Positions 1 through 11,763 of a DNA stretch of 64,000 nucleotides are shown here, in pieces. Made by a program: the position numbers and the translations under genes. The DNA lies in contig NZ_JGZR01000016.1 of NCBI RefSeq assembly GCF_000741775.1, positions 124,193 to 188,192 on the forward strand. The letters are read 5' to 3'. The stretch comes from Bifidobacterium subtile (GTDB lineage: Bacteria > Actinomycetota > Actinomycetes > Actinomycetales > Bifidobacteriaceae). The stretch's first letter is position 1, and the number at the start of each line of letters is the position of its first letter. The notes under the pieces were generated by a model, which was not told the DNA's origin, did no database searches, and saw only the letters and a list, made by a program, of their open reading frames with translations.

Positions 1-30
1 TGTTATTTGCGAGCCATTCACCAGCACTGC

Positions 31-741
31 TCACACCGCGCCACGTGCGCATACGACGATGATCACGGCCAAAACTGCCGCTATCGCACCGCCATACACC
101 CACATGCGAGTGTGCATCGACGCATGCTGCAGGCCGGGCACACGCGACACCAGCAGCGCGGCGAGCAGCCCGCCGACGACGAATCCGCCGACATGCGACT
201 GCCACGCGACATTGGGAATGACCAGCGGCATGGCGAAGTTGATCGCCATCCAGATCAGCATCGAACGCAGCTCGATGCCCATGCGGCGGTACACGATCAG
301 CAGCGCGGCGAACAGGCCGAACAGCGCCCCGGAAGCGCCATACGCGCTCACCGACCAATCCGAACGCAGCCAGGCCCAGAGCGACAGGCCCGCGGCCCCG
401 CCCAAGCCCGAGATCAGATACAAGGCCAGATAATGCCAATGCCCCATCAATCGCTCCAAGGTCGGGCCGACCGACCACAGCGCCAGCATGTTGAAGCCCA
501 CATGCATGGGGTTCTGCGCGTGCAGGAACAGCGAGGTCAGCCAGCTCCACGGGTGCGATATGGCGAGATACGGCGCATACAGGCCGCCGCCCACCACGTT
601 CACATATAGCGCAGGAGAAAGATACCTGAGCACGACCTCAAGCACCCACGCGGCTGCGCAAAGAGCGATGATCGCCTGCGTGACGACGGGTCCGCCGTGA
701 TGCCAGTCGTAGCGGATGCTGCGCATGCTCAAGTTAGCCAT
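31..741 (-). CDS. rhomboid family intramembrane serine protease
   Basis: Rhomboid-type serine protease of the cytoplasmic membrane, expected to cut transmembrane substrates inside the bilayer. The 236-residue product has about six hydrophobic segments. The family motifs are visible: HxxxN (His80, Asn84), the nucleophile motif GASG (Ser137) and the catalytic His183 in SHVGG. The frame is open upstream to a TTG at 804 and an ATG at 774. The ATG at 741 is preferred because the extra residues do not look conserved, but no candidate has a well spaced Shine-Dalgarno, so the start is uncertain. The substrate cannot be told from the sequence. Confidence 0.88.
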   Translation of the reverse strand: MANLSMRSIRYDWHHGGPVVTQAIIALCAAAWVLEVVLRYLSPALYVNVVGGGLYAPYLAISHPWSWLTSLFLHAQNPMHVGFNMLALWSVGPTLERLMGHWHYLALYLISGLGGAAGLSLWAWLRSDWSVSAYGASGALFGLFAALLIVYRRMGIELRSMLIWMAINFAMPLVIPNVAWQSHVGGFVVGGLLAALLVSRVPGLQHASMHTRMWVYGGAIAAVLAVIIVVCARGAV

Positions 742-883
742 TGCTCCACTGTACCGGGCGGTCAAAACCGACATATCGACGTTGTTGCGCAACCTTCCAC
801 TCAATCGTCACAAACAAACCCCTATGATGGGAAGAGGAATCGGTTTGGACGAGCAAGCCGATGCGATCGGGAAAGGAGCCGTC

Positions 884-1102
884 ATGGAGAATAAGTCTTC
901 TAACGGTTGGAAGTTCTTCGCGCTGCTCTTCGGAGCGGCGCTCGCTGCAGTCGTCGGACTGTACATCTACAAGCAGCAGAACCCGGATTACGATCCGTGG
1001 GAGGAGCCTTGGGAAAACAGCTCTTCGCCGGTCGATCTGGGACTCGCCAAAGACAATGAGGAGCCCGAGGAGGACGAGGCCGCTGAGGCTGCCACGGACT
1101 GA
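884..1102 (+). CDS. small single-pass membrane protein, acidic tail
   Basis: Not recognised as a named family. The 72-residue product has a short polar N-terminus, one membrane helix at about residues 10-28 and an Asp/Glu-rich C-terminal tail. The start follows an AAAGGAG Shine-Dalgarno seven bases upstream; longer frames reaching back to 716 lack this support. It is divergent from the rhomboid gene, with about 140 bp for both promoters. Genes of this type are often annotated as hypothetical proteins in actinobacteria; no function can be assigned. Confidence 0.7.
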   Translation: MENKSSNGWKFFALLFGAALAAVVGLYIYKQQNPDYDPWEEPWENSSSPVDLGLAKDNEEPEEDEAAEAATD

Positions 1103-1152
1103 TTCGGACTGATGGATTCCGGCTGCTGATTTCCGGCTTCCATACCGTTAGC

Positions 1153-1250
1153 GAAGACCCCCGTATCGCACGTTACGTTAATATCTGCAGATTGCTTGCC
1201 CTTGCAACGATTGCAGTAATTGCGTTATTTGCGCCGATACGGGGGTCTTC
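1153..1250. repeat. 98-bp imperfect palindrome, possible bidirectional terminator
   Basis: A perfect 16-bp inverted repeat (1153-1168 and 1235-1250) encloses further complementary blocks, including TGCA and TTGC pairs, so nearly the whole 98 bp can fold into one long hairpin. It lies between two convergent genes, where a bidirectional terminator is expected, but it is longer than a standard one. Confidence 0.6.
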
Positions 1251-1390
1251 TGCGTGCTTGCTGCAGTCCGTGATGCTCGTGGAAAACGGCTTGGCTCACA
1301 CACTTGCGATGCCATTGCCGCCGCAGAAATTCGTGGCATGGGCCAAAAGCACCGCTAATTCCAATATCAAGGTTCCAATGCCAGGATGCG

Positions 1391-2407
1391 TCATGCGCGC
1401 TCCTCGTCAAGCACTTGCTTGGCTGGTTCGATGACTTCGCGGCGCAGCGTCACCAGAATCGCTTCGAGATGATGTTCGAGACCGACAAGCCGCGCCCGCT
1501 GCGGATCGTCCTGCGGCAGTCCATACGCAGTGTTGCGGCATTGCAGCACCGCATACGACAGCGAGCCAGCCACCGAATCGTGCAGGCTGTGCAGCAACCG
1601 CAGCCGCTCGGCCTGCAGCGCGGCATCGCGCCGAAGCTGCTCGCGCCGCGCCTCCCATTCCTGCCATCGCCGCAGCCCATAGCCGACTGCGATAGCCACG
1701 ATGTAGGGCACGAGGTTTTCCGAAGCGAGCGCAAACCGGATGGCGGCTCCTCGCGGCGTATATGTCAAGACGCCTCGCACGAGAGACACGAAGGGGAAAG
1801 ACTGATTCGCCCCAGCGAGGGCGATCACGCCAACGCAGATTACGGCCGTTGCCGTTCTGCGCCGCCATGCGAGCGCGGCCAGCGCATACACCGCCCCAGC
1901 TGCGGGAACGGTGAACCCGACGAAACGGTAGGCGAATCCGGAATCCATCAGCCCCCAGTTAAGGGTGGCCGGCACGTCGGTATGACCTATGCTTACCGCG
2001 TTGAGCACGCAGAGCAGCACATAAACCGGCACCGGTTTGGCAGGCATGAGCACGAGCAGCACGCTGTACAGCACCATAATCAGCGTGAATTGCAACGAAT
2101 ACCATGGGTCGCCGAATATCACCATCACCAGCCCGGCAATCAACGGCAGCGCGAGAATGCCAAGCAGAATCGCCGAGGCGATGCGGTCCATGCGCTCTTG
2201 AGAGACTTCGCTGCGGCGGTCGTCTGCGGCATACATCACTGCGCCCGTCTCACTGTCGATTCCGCGCACGCTACGGCGGAAAACCCACCTGTCCGCGTCA
2301 CGCCTCTGCTGGCGCCGGCACTCGCGCTGCCGTCGTTCGCTGGGGCTGCGTTCGCTAGCTCTGCGTTCACGTTTCATGCGCTCGCGCTGCGTATGTTCCC
2401 GCGCCAT
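1391..2407 (-). CDS. membrane sensor with histidine-kinase dimerisation segment but no ATPase domain
   Basis: The 338-residue product has an Arg/Glu-rich N-terminus (about 1-70), roughly five or six membrane segments (75-245), a short coiled linker, and a HisKA_3-like H-box LHDSV with His276. It then stops about 60 residues later, with no N-, G- or other ATP-binding boxes, so it cannot autophosphorylate alone. Its membrane part resembles that of the upstream kinase at 2407-5061, suggesting tandem duplication. Its ATG overlaps the upstream TGA (ATGA), implying translational coupling. It may be a regulatory partner or heterodimer subunit of the hybrid kinase; this role is inferred. A later start at Met73 is possible. 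Confidence 0.72.
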   Translation of the reverse strand: MAREHTQRERMKRERRASERSPSERRQRECRRQQRRDADRWVFRRSVRGIDSETGAVMYAADDRRSEVSQERMDRIASAILLGILALPLIAGLVMVIFGDPWYSLQFTLIMVLYSVLLVLMPAKPVPVYVLLCVLNAVSIGHTDVPATLNWGLMDSGFAYRFVGFTVPAAGAVYALAALAWRRRTATAVICVGVIALAGANQSFPFVSLVRGVLTYTPRGAAIRFALASENLVPYIVAIAVGYGLRRWQEWEARREQLRRDAALQAERLRLLHSLHDSVAGSLSYAVLQCRNTAYGLPQDDPQRARLVGLEHHLEAILVTLRREVIEPAKQVLDEERA

Positions 2408-5061
2408 CACAGCAGCCCCTCGCGGATGCACACGGCAATCGCCTGCGAACGGTTGTGCACGCTGAGCTTGCGGTAGGCGGCGTTCATATGCGTTTTCACC
2501 GTACCCTCGCTCATATGCAGCTGATGGCCGACGGCGATCACGGTCCGACCGCGCAGAAACAGCCGCAGCACCGCAAGCTCGGTCTCGCTCAAGACCTCGC
2601 GCCCGATCACTCGGTCCCCATCGCACCAGTTCGCTGCCGACTCATTGTCGGCAGCGGCCCCGATCGCGCGCACCAGTAGCTCGGTCTGCGCCTCCTTGTG
2701 CAGCACCTGCGCAATGCCCGAGGCACGCACGCGGTCGAGCTCATGGGTCAGTTCAAACGCGGTCATGCCCACGATGGCGATATCCGGCTGCCGCTGCGAC
2801 AGCGCCTCCGCCAGCTCCACGCCGCCCATGCCCGGCATTTCCAAATCGGCCAGCACCACGCTCGGACGCGACGCCGCCCGTTCGCACAGCTCCAGTACAT
2901 CGCTTGCGGCGAACACCGTCCACAGCACATGCACGGGTGCGCGGCGCTGCGCAAATGACATCTCCACCGCCCGCGCCGCATATGCTTCTGCGACACCTGA
3001 TCTTGCGACGCCTGTGCCTAAACTGCCACTGCTGTGCGCTGTGCCATCGGCAACGACTGGAACGACTGGAACGCTTGGCACGACTGGCACCGCTATAGCG
3101 AGCGACCAGCCGTCCGCATCCCGGCAGGCATTCATCGACCCGCCCAGCTGCTCGGCGTCCATGCGCAGCAATCCCAGTCCGCTGCCGGACGACAGGGCCG
3201 CCATGTCGATGTCGGCACGGGCGGGTTCGTATTCCTGCGATGTGATCGCCCCCTGCGCAATCGGCACGGCGCTGACTGCCCGGCACGCATTCGAGGACAC
3301 CAGCGATAGCACGGTCGACGGTCCGCCCAACCCCGCGCCGGCGCCGACTCCGATGGTCGCGCACAGCGCATAATCCCCTGCGGCACCATGCTTTGCGATG
3401 TTGATGGCCAGTTCATCGAAAGCCGTACGCAGGAAGCTCTGGTACCGCGCCGGCAGGTTCTCATACCGACCAATCAGCAGCGGGCGACCAGTGAAGCCGA
3501 GCAGTGCCAGCGTGCGGCCGATATCGTCCAGATGCGCTGCAAAATCGCACTGTGACGATGGCGATGATGACAACGGCGACGAGGCACGTTCGGAGCATTC
3601 GAAAGACCCAAAGGATTCCGGGAGTGCTGTAACAGATTGATCAGAGGCATGCTGCGGCTGCAGCGCATAGCCCATCCCCGCTTGCTGCGATTGCAACGCA
3701 TGGCCCATCGCGGCCCGCTGCGCCGAAGCCATATGGTTTATCTCGTTCTGCGTACAGTCTGCGCTGCCCCGCTCACTCGCATGCCGTTGCTCAGCCTGCT
3801 CACCCCCATCCGCCAACCAGCAGCCAGCCGAGCTGCCGAGTCGACCACTGTCACTGCCATGCAACGGGCCATTCGCCACAGCCGCAGCCGCAGCCGCAGC
3901 ATCGGCGGTGATGCTGCAGTCCGTTTCGGCGATGCCAGCGCCGGCCATATCTTCGGCATCAGCCCCAGCTGTGCCTTCGCCAACGCCGCCATTTGCACCA
4001 GCACCACGCCGCGAACCCATGGCCACGGCCGCCGACGCACCATGCTCAGGCGATGCTTCCTTCGCCATGACGTCAAACGCAAAGCGCACATGGCGGCCGA
4101 TTTCGGCAATGCCGTCGCGTTCGGCATCACTCGCCCCGCGTGATGACCATTCATGCGACGATAAACCTTGCGACGGTACATCTCGCAACCCTGAACCTTG
4201 CGCAGGCAACAATTGCGAACCCAGCGGTCGCGAACCCAAACTCGGCTCCAAACCGTGCGGCTGTACATCTGGCAATCCGGAACTTCGCGCATGCACCGAT
4301 TGCACATCGGAACCCCGCACGCCGGGATCCCGCGTCTCTAAGACCCGCACTGTCGCCGAGCACGCTTCCAAAGCCTCGCACTCCTCAATGGTCTGCAGCA
4401 GCTCGTCGGATATCCTGCCGTGCACGCCGGCGAGCAGTCGCAGCCGTTCGCGCTGCGACGCCGTCTGCCGTGCGCTCCGCTCCGCATCCCGATGTGCGTC
4501 GACCATATTGCGAGTCAGCACGCCCGCAACCGCGCACAGCAGATACGGCACGAAACCCACCACGCGCCCGCCAAACACGTACAGCGCGCCGAACGGTCCG
4601 AATCCGGGAAACCCCAGCTGCCCGAAACCGCCGCTGGCATTGACGTACAATGCGCAGCCAACGACCGCCGAGCACGACCAGAGCAGGGTTGTGGAGCGAT
4701 GCCACGCCAGCGCTCCCAGCGCATAGAACGCAGCCCAGATGCTTGGCAACCGCGTTTGCCCTCCGCACAGCGCGACCCCGGTCGCCACCAGGCACAACGT
4801 CGCGTAGGCGGGCACCGGCACCAGCGGCATCGCGAGAAGCGCCACGGCATACAGCGCCGCAACCGCGACGAACAGGGGGACGCCGGGGTCCCAATAGGGA
4901 ACGTACACATACCACGACAGCACGTCGTAGTCCAGCAGAATAAGAAAGAGCACGGCCGCCAGCACGTCGACTAGCCCTACATGCCAATGCCAATGCCCGA
5001 CACGCCGCGCAATCCGCGAGGCCCACTGGCCCGGAGCGTGTCGGGAGTTCATCGGCATCAT
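2407..5061 (-). CDS. hybrid histidine kinase fused to receiver and LuxR-type HTH
   Basis: One 884-residue polypeptide joins a NarL-family sensor kinase to its own response regulator. In order: about six membrane helices (30-190), an H-box with His214, a low-complexity linker of about 250 residues with Ser/Gly/Pro-rich repeats, an HATPase domain with N-box DELAINIAKHG (about 548-558) and G-box GSGLGLL (about 626-632), a receiver with the phospho-acceptor Asp in VLADLEMPG (about 739), Thr767 and Lys789, and a LuxR HTH (824-884). The usual acidic pair at receiver strand 1 is not evident. The start at 5061 has an AAGGA Shine-Dalgarno; the frame is open to 5145. It is coupled to the truncated kinase downstream. 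Being membrane-anchored with a DNA-binding tail, it may act at the membrane. Confidence 0.85.
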   Translation of the reverse strand: MMPMNSRHAPGQWASRIARRVGHWHWHVGLVDVLAAVLFLILLDYDVLSWYVYVPYWDPGVPLFVAVAALYAVALLAMPLVPVPAYATLCLVATGVALCGGQTRLPSIWAAFYALGALAWHRSTTLLWSCSAVVGCALYVNASGGFGQLGFPGFGPFGALYVFGGRVVGFVPYLLCAVAGVLTRNMVDAHRDAERSARQTASQRERLRLLAGVHGRISDELLQTIEECEALEACSATVRVLETRDPGVRGSDVQSVHARSSGLPDVQPHGLEPSLGSRPLGSQLLPAQGSGLRDVPSQGLSSHEWSSRGASDAERDGIAEIGRHVRFAFDVMAKEASPEHGASAAVAMGSRRGAGANGGVGEGTAGADAEDMAGAGIAETDCSITADAAAAAAAVANGPLHGSDSGRLGSSAGCWLADGGEQAEQRHASERGSADCTQNEINHMASAQRAAMGHALQSQQAGMGYALQPQHASDQSVTALPESFGSFECSERASSPLSSSPSSQCDFAAHLDDIGRTLALLGFTGRPLLIGRYENLPARYQSFLRTAFDELAINIAKHGAAGDYALCATIGVGAGAGLGGPSTVLSLVSSNACRAVSAVPIAQGAITSQEYEPARADIDMAALSSGSGLGLLRMDAEQLGGSMNACRDADGWSLAIAVPVVPSVPVVPVVADGTAHSSGSLGTGVARSGVAEAYAARAVEMSFAQRRAPVHVLWTVFAASDVLELCERAASRPSVVLADLEMPGMGGVELAEALSQRQPDIAIVGMTAFELTHELDRVRASGIAQVLHKEAQTELLVRAIGAAADNESAANWCDGDRVIGREVLSETELAVLRLFLRGRTVIAVGHQLHMSEGTVKTHMNAAYRKLSVHNRSQAIAVCIREGLL

Positions 5062-5286
5062 GCCACCGTCCTTGTCTGTGCTGTCCTTGCGGTCTTCGCA
5101 GTCTCTGCGATTTTGCGGCTCCTGCTGTTCCTGCGGCTCTTGCAATCCTTATGGTTCCCGCACCCCCTGCCTGTGCGCAAGCACGCGCCCGTGCAAAGCA
5201 GCGGCTGCTCCTTGATTCAGCAGCATAGCCGCCGGCGCGCCGACGAGACTTCCCAACCTTGGTCGACCTCGTCGCCGCCGCTGCGG

Positions 5287-6018
5287 CTATTGCGCAGCAG
5301 GACCGGCCTCGCACTGCGCGAAAGCCTTCGCATCGCTGTCATTATATTGCGGATTGGCGCGATTCATGTATTTGTCGAAATGCTGCTCGTTGAGCTGCTG
5401 CGCCTTGTCGCTGGCACCCATCATGATCTCGTTGAACTGCTTCGCGGTCATACTCGCATCCGCAAGATCGTGCTGCTTGAGGCAGTCCAGCGTACGCGCG
5501 TTCAGCTCCTCGGGGCTGAGGTTGCCCTTATTCCAAGACATTTCGCCATACAGCGCGATCACTCTTTTGTAGTCGGTGCTGTTCAGGCAGGCATGTATCT
5601 GATTATTGGTCACGTCATAGTACTCGACGTCGCCATCTTTGGACTTGTCGTACTCGAACGCGACGAGTCCACGATCCATATGGCTGCCGATGCCCGAAGC
5701 CGCCAGGCAGTGCGCGTAGGCGTCGCTGATCTGCGTTACCTCCGCCTGCGTGATGGTGTCATCCGCGAGCACCTGACGCGCCAAATCGCTGACGACGCTC
5801 TGCCGAGTCTGATCGTATCTCGCTTTCCACGCGGCGTTGGCGGTGATGTCGCCATGCGCGAATTGCTGCGGCGCCGTGCTGTCGGCATTGTGCGCACCGT
5901 TAAACGCGAATGCCGACAACGCTGCCGCCACAGCGAGCACGGCCCCTATGCCCGCCAATCGCATCCGCCACCGGCCGCGGCGCTTCGTATGCATCTGCTG
6001 TTGCGTCTGCTGTTCCAT
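5287..6018 (-). CDS. secreted or membrane-anchored protein with conserved cysteines, unknown
   Basis: Not recognised. The 243-residue product has a basic start and one hydrophobic segment at about residues 20-40, resembling an uncleaved signal or anchor. A mostly helical, charged extracellular part with four cysteines follows. The ATG at 6018 is preceded by AAAGGAG with an 8-base spacing, which beats the longer frame at 6042. It lies just upstream of, and in the same direction as, the hybrid kinase pair, so it could be a sensory accessory or be co-regulated with them; that link rests on position only. Confidence 0.7.
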   Translation of the reverse strand: MEQQTQQQMHTKRRGRWRMRLAGIGAVLAVAAALSAFAFNGAHNADSTAPQQFAHGDITANAAWKARYDQTRQSVVSDLARQVLADDTITQAEVTQISDAYAHCLAASGIGSHMDRGLVAFEYDKSKDGDVEYYDVTNNQIHACLNSTDYKRVIALYGEMSWNKGNLSPEELNARTLDCLKQHDLADASMTAKQFNEIMMGASDKAQQLNEQHFDKYMNRANPQYNDSDAKAFAQCEAGPAAQ

Positions 6019-6189
6019 GATTTCAGCTCCTTTGTTCGACATTATCCTTGGCGATTCACGCCTGTGCGAGAACCACGCCTTGCATGATCTACGCTAAGGA
6101 AAACGCCGTGCGGAAGCGCCGAGCGCCCCTCATACGAATGGGCAGAGTTTGGCATCCGCTGCAGGCGGAGATACCAGATAGAGCCATAC

Positions 6190-6234
6190 GATAGCGCCCC
6201 GCACGAAACTGAAATTTTCGTACGGGGCGCTATC
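6190..6234. terminator. strong hairpin, probable terminator of the MFS gene
   Basis: Arms 6190-6207 and 6217-6234 are complementary over 18 positions with one mismatch, around a 9-base AT-rich loop. It lies about 60 bp after the stop of the leftward MFS gene. Confidence 0.7.
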
Positions 6235-6295
6235 ACACAGGCTCATGGCCAGGTCGCCACGCTGCCGCACTGATATGCCGTTACGCGGCTACGCG

Positions 6296-7669
6296 CTAGC
6301 CAATCGACCTGCGCGAGGTCTCGGCGCCGAACACGCCGACGACGAGCATTGAAACGATGGCGATGGCGCTGATCGAGACGAAGATGGATGTGGTGCCCAA
6401 TGCGGTCAGCATCCAGGCGACGGCCATTGGCATAAGCACGTTGAGCAGTTTGGCGACGGCATTGGCGAAGCCGACACAGCGGAAGCGCACTTTGGTGCCG
6501 AAGAGCTCGGGCGCGTAGACGGCCACGACCGAGGCCATCAGCGTGTACAGGCACACCATGAGCAGGAAGCCGACGATGATGGCGGATACGGCGGATGTCT
6601 GGTAGGCGTAGAGCATGCCGAACACGCCGGTGAAGAAGAATGCGGGCACGATGGTGCGCTTGCGGCCGATACGATCGATGAGCAGGGAGCCGACCAGGCA
6701 GCCGACGGGTGCGCCCAGCATCATCAGCGTGGAGGTGAACAGCGAGCTGGACAGGTTGATGCCGCGCTTGAGCAGAATCGTCGGCACCCACGATGTGAAG
6801 GCATACGAGCACACATTGGTGGCGCTGACGGCCACTATGGCCACAAGCAGGCTGATGCCGAGCGAACGGCCGCCTGCGTTGCGCGAGGAATCAGCGGCGG
6901 CAGCCGAGGACTGCGCGGACACCGGCTCGGAGCCATTGCTCTCAAGCTGCTTGACGATGGCATCGGCTTCGTTGTAGCGGCCATGCACGGCGAGCCAGCG
7001 CGGCGATTCGGGTATATCGCGACGCAGCCACCAGATTACTGCGGCCGCAAGGCCGACGCCTACGAACAGCGGCCGCCACGACCAGCGCGGAATGACCCAT
7101 GCGCACAGCAGCATGGCAATCGGCACGCCGCAGTTGGCGACCAAGGACACCATCGCGCACCAGTGCCCGCGGCGATTCATCGGCGCGAACTCGTTGACCA
7201 TCGCGAAGCCGGTGACGATCTCCGCGCCTAGGCCCAGGCCGGCCCCGAGGCGGCACAATGAAAGCACGGTCATGTTCGGCGCGAAGGCACCGAGCAGCGT
7301 GAAGCCGCCGAACAGCAGCAGGTTGATCTGGTAGGCGGTGCGCCGGCCTTTGAAATCGCCGACGAAGCCCGCCAGAAGCGAGCCGATCAGTAGCCCTAAG
7401 AAGCCTGCGGACATGAATGTGGAATTCTGCGCGACCGTGGACCAGTGCGTCGACAGGGCGCTGCTTGCGACAGCGCTGCCCAGGTAGACGTCAATGCTGT
7501 CCATCAGTATGCCGGCGGCGATCAGCGCGGCGATGCGGTGGAACATCGCGGTTTCATGCGCACAATCCACACGCGAGATAATATCCTGTACTTCGGCTGA
7601 ATCCCCTGCCACGCGCCGCTCGGACGCCGTGGTGGAATCGCCGGAAATCTGCTGTGCTGCAGCAGTCAT
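6296..7669 (-). CDS. MFS transporter, sugar-porter/organic-ion type
   Basis: A 457-residue major facilitator superfamily permease with about 12 hydrophobic segments. The loop 2-3 motif reads GDFKGRR, the equivalent loop 8-9 motif reads DRIGRKR, and PESPRWL follows helix 6. That last motif is typical of the sugar-porter and organic-ion branches of the MFS. A hydrophilic central loop of about 40 residues lies between the two six-helix halves. The start at 7669 has a GAAG-type ribosome site; frames open further upstream have no such support. It is monocistronic between two hairpins. The substrate is unknown; carbohydrates or carboxylates are possible. Confidence 0.82.
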   Translation of the reverse strand: MTAAAQQISGDSTTASERRVAGDSAEVQDIISRVDCAHETAMFHRIAALIAAGILMDSIDVYLGSAVASSALSTHWSTVAQNSTFMSAGFLGLLIGSLLAGFVGDFKGRRTAYQINLLLFGGFTLLGAFAPNMTVLSLCRLGAGLGLGAEIVTGFAMVNEFAPMNRRGHWCAMVSLVANCGVPIAMLLCAWVIPRWSWRPLFVGVGLAAAVIWWLRRDIPESPRWLAVHGRYNEADAIVKQLESNGSEPVSAQSSAAAADSSRNAGGRSLGISLLVAIVAVSATNVCSYAFTSWVPTILLKRGINLSSSLFTSTLMMLGAPVGCLVGSLLIDRIGRKRTIVPAFFFTGVFGMLYAYQTSAVSAIIVGFLLMVCLYTLMASVVAVYAPELFGTKVRFRCVGFANAVAKLLNVLMPMAVAWMLTALGTTSIFVSISAIAIVSMLVVGVFGAETSRRSIG

Positions 7670-7971
7670 GGTGAACACTTCTTCTCTACACAAGCCCATA
7701 TCCGGCCAGCTCTCAGCCGGCTTTCGGCGGGAAAATTCACGCCTCGCCAAAAGCACTATGGGCGAACTCTCGACGTGACCGACGGCCATCCGCCATCCCA
7801 TTGTGTGGGAGGCCGATGCGCGCCGCATCATCGCCTTGAATTCCTCACGACGGTGCAATCGTTATGCAATCGCACCTCGCATAGCCATCCACTATAGCGC
7901 CAGGCAGGACTTTGGCTCGGCGAGTCTGCGCTCGGCGACCCTGCCCGGCACTCACGAAAGTACGCATGACA

Positions 7972-8014
7972 AAGCCCCCGCCACCACACAGATAGCGTGT
8001 GGATGGCAGGGGCT
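7972..8014. terminator. probable glgP terminator
   Basis: Arms 7972-7989 and 7997-8014 pair with one mismatch and one bulge around a 7-base loop, downstream of the leftward glgP stop. The 457 bp between the MFS start and glgP stop hold only this hairpin and a short ACTCAGCG motif repeated at 8072, 8089 and 8103; no gene is seen there. Confidence 0.6.
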
Positions 8015-8126
8015 TGCCCTATGTCTGTCAGTGTGTCAGCGTATGTCAGCTGTCAGTGACGCAGCTTAGCGACTCAGCGAAGTCGCAGACTCAGCGGTAT
8101 GAACTCAGCGACACAAGCTCAGCAGC

Positions 8127-10583
<2,457 letters not shown>

Positions 10584-10901
10584 TACCTGACTCCCTTTGA
10601 CGGATGGTTCTCCATGAAACATTATGCCCGATTATACCCGAGCCGAACGACGTCACATTAACTTTTGCACTGCTGCCCATTCGCCGCCATGACTCGTATT
10701 GCATACGTTTCCAGCGCCGAGCTTAGCACGACCGCTGAAACAGCAAGTGTCAGGGGTCTTAATTCTTAATATTTGGCGCGGCGCGAGTGCCAAGCATGAC
10801 AGCGCGTTCGGGCGGCGCGATGCGGGGTGCGCACGCGGCGGATGACGCAGCCTACATCGGGTCGGCACGGATTGCATCATCACGTCCAATGCACTGGCAC
10901 A

Positions 10902-11543
10902 ATGGAAGCTATGGCAGCGATACGCGAACAGGATCTGGCGGCAGGCAAGGCCGCACTGCACCAATGGGCGCAGGCGGCGCAAACCGCGTTGGCGGCGCTC
11001 GGGCCGCACACTCCCGACGATGCACCCGGTTCGGCTGCTTCGGCTGCTTTGTCCAGCTCGATCAGCGCGGCTGATTCCTTATCGAATCGGTCTGGCCAAG
11101 CCGTAATCGATGCAACCATCCCGACTGCTCAGGCAGAACATCAAACGACGCAGGAGACGACGGTTTCAGCCACACCAACTGTTCCAACCGAAAATCAGCC
11201 AACGCAGATCGACGCCGCAGAGCGCCTATCCCTCTCCCCTGACCTCCCGCGCCCGATCTGGGCGCTGGCCGTGCGCTACTCGCTGTTCCTGCTCGAACGC
11301 AAGGCGCCCGGCCCAGGCGTCGAGGTGCGCGTGGCTCCGTGGGCCGCCGTCAAGATCCTCGATGGCCCGGCTTCGGACCCGCACAATCTCACGCCGCCCG
11401 ACGTCATCGAACTCGACCCGGACGTATGGCTGCGCTTGGCCTGCGGCATCACCAGCTGGAGCGAGGAGAAGAATGCCGGCCACATCAGCGCCGTCGGCGA
11501 GCGCGACGATCTCAGCGCCCTGCTGCCGCTGGCAGTCGCGTAA
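10902..11543 (+). CDS. sterol-carrier-like (SCP2-type) actinobacterial protein
   Basis: The 213-residue product has an Ala/Gln-rich N-terminal helical region, a low-complexity Ser/Thr linker (about 45-110) and a C-terminal domain of about 95 residues. Its motifs VEVRVAPWAAVKIL and PPDVIELDPDVWLRLACG match the sterol-carrier-like family found next to purine genes in many actinobacteria. The biochemical role is not established. Two close ATGs (10902 and 10911) are possible starts. It is divergent from glgP across 318 bp that holds both promoters and no other gene. Two dyad repeats follow its stop. Confidence 0.7.
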   Translation: MEAMAAIREQDLAAGKAALHQWAQAAQTALAALGPHTPDDAPGSAASAALSSSISAADSLSNRSGQAVIDATIPTAQAEHQTTQETTVSATPTVPTENQPTQIDAAERLSLSPDLPRPIWALAVRYSLFLLERKAPGPGVEVRVAPWAAVKILDGPASDPHNLTPPDVIELDPDVWLRLACGITSWSEEKNAGHISAVGERDDLSALLPLAVA

Positions 11544-11596
11544 CGCGCCGCTTGTGCGTGCCACCGGCCCCGTTACTCGGACCAGCGTCACTGTCC

Positions 11597-11644
11597 TAGT
11601 ACTGTCGTCGCGCAAACGGCCGTGTTTGCGTGACGACAGTACTA
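11597..11644. repeat. hairpin repeat, family member 1
   Basis: Arms 11597-11617 and 11624-11644 are complementary over 21 bases with one G-T mismatch, around a 6-base loop. The loop-proximal part (CGCAAAC/GTTTGCG) is shared with the hairpins at 11660 and 29137, so this is a dispersed repeat rather than an ordinary terminator only. Confidence 0.75.
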
Positions 11645-11659
11645 CCAATCGGCGTTCCC

Positions 11660-11705
11660 AGTAGCAGCGTCACGCAAAACCACCTGTTTGCGTGACGCTG
11701 CTACT
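11660..11705. repeat. hairpin repeat, family member 2
   Basis: A 19-bp perfect inverted repeat (11660-11678 and 11687-11705). It shares the core GTCACGCAAA with the neighbouring hairpin. Together they separate the convergent sterol-carrier-like gene and the permease gene. Confidence 0.75.
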
Positions 11706-11763
11706 AGAACCAATCGATGCCTGCGCCCCCCGCGCCCAGCCCTCAACCTGCATCCCCAACCCC

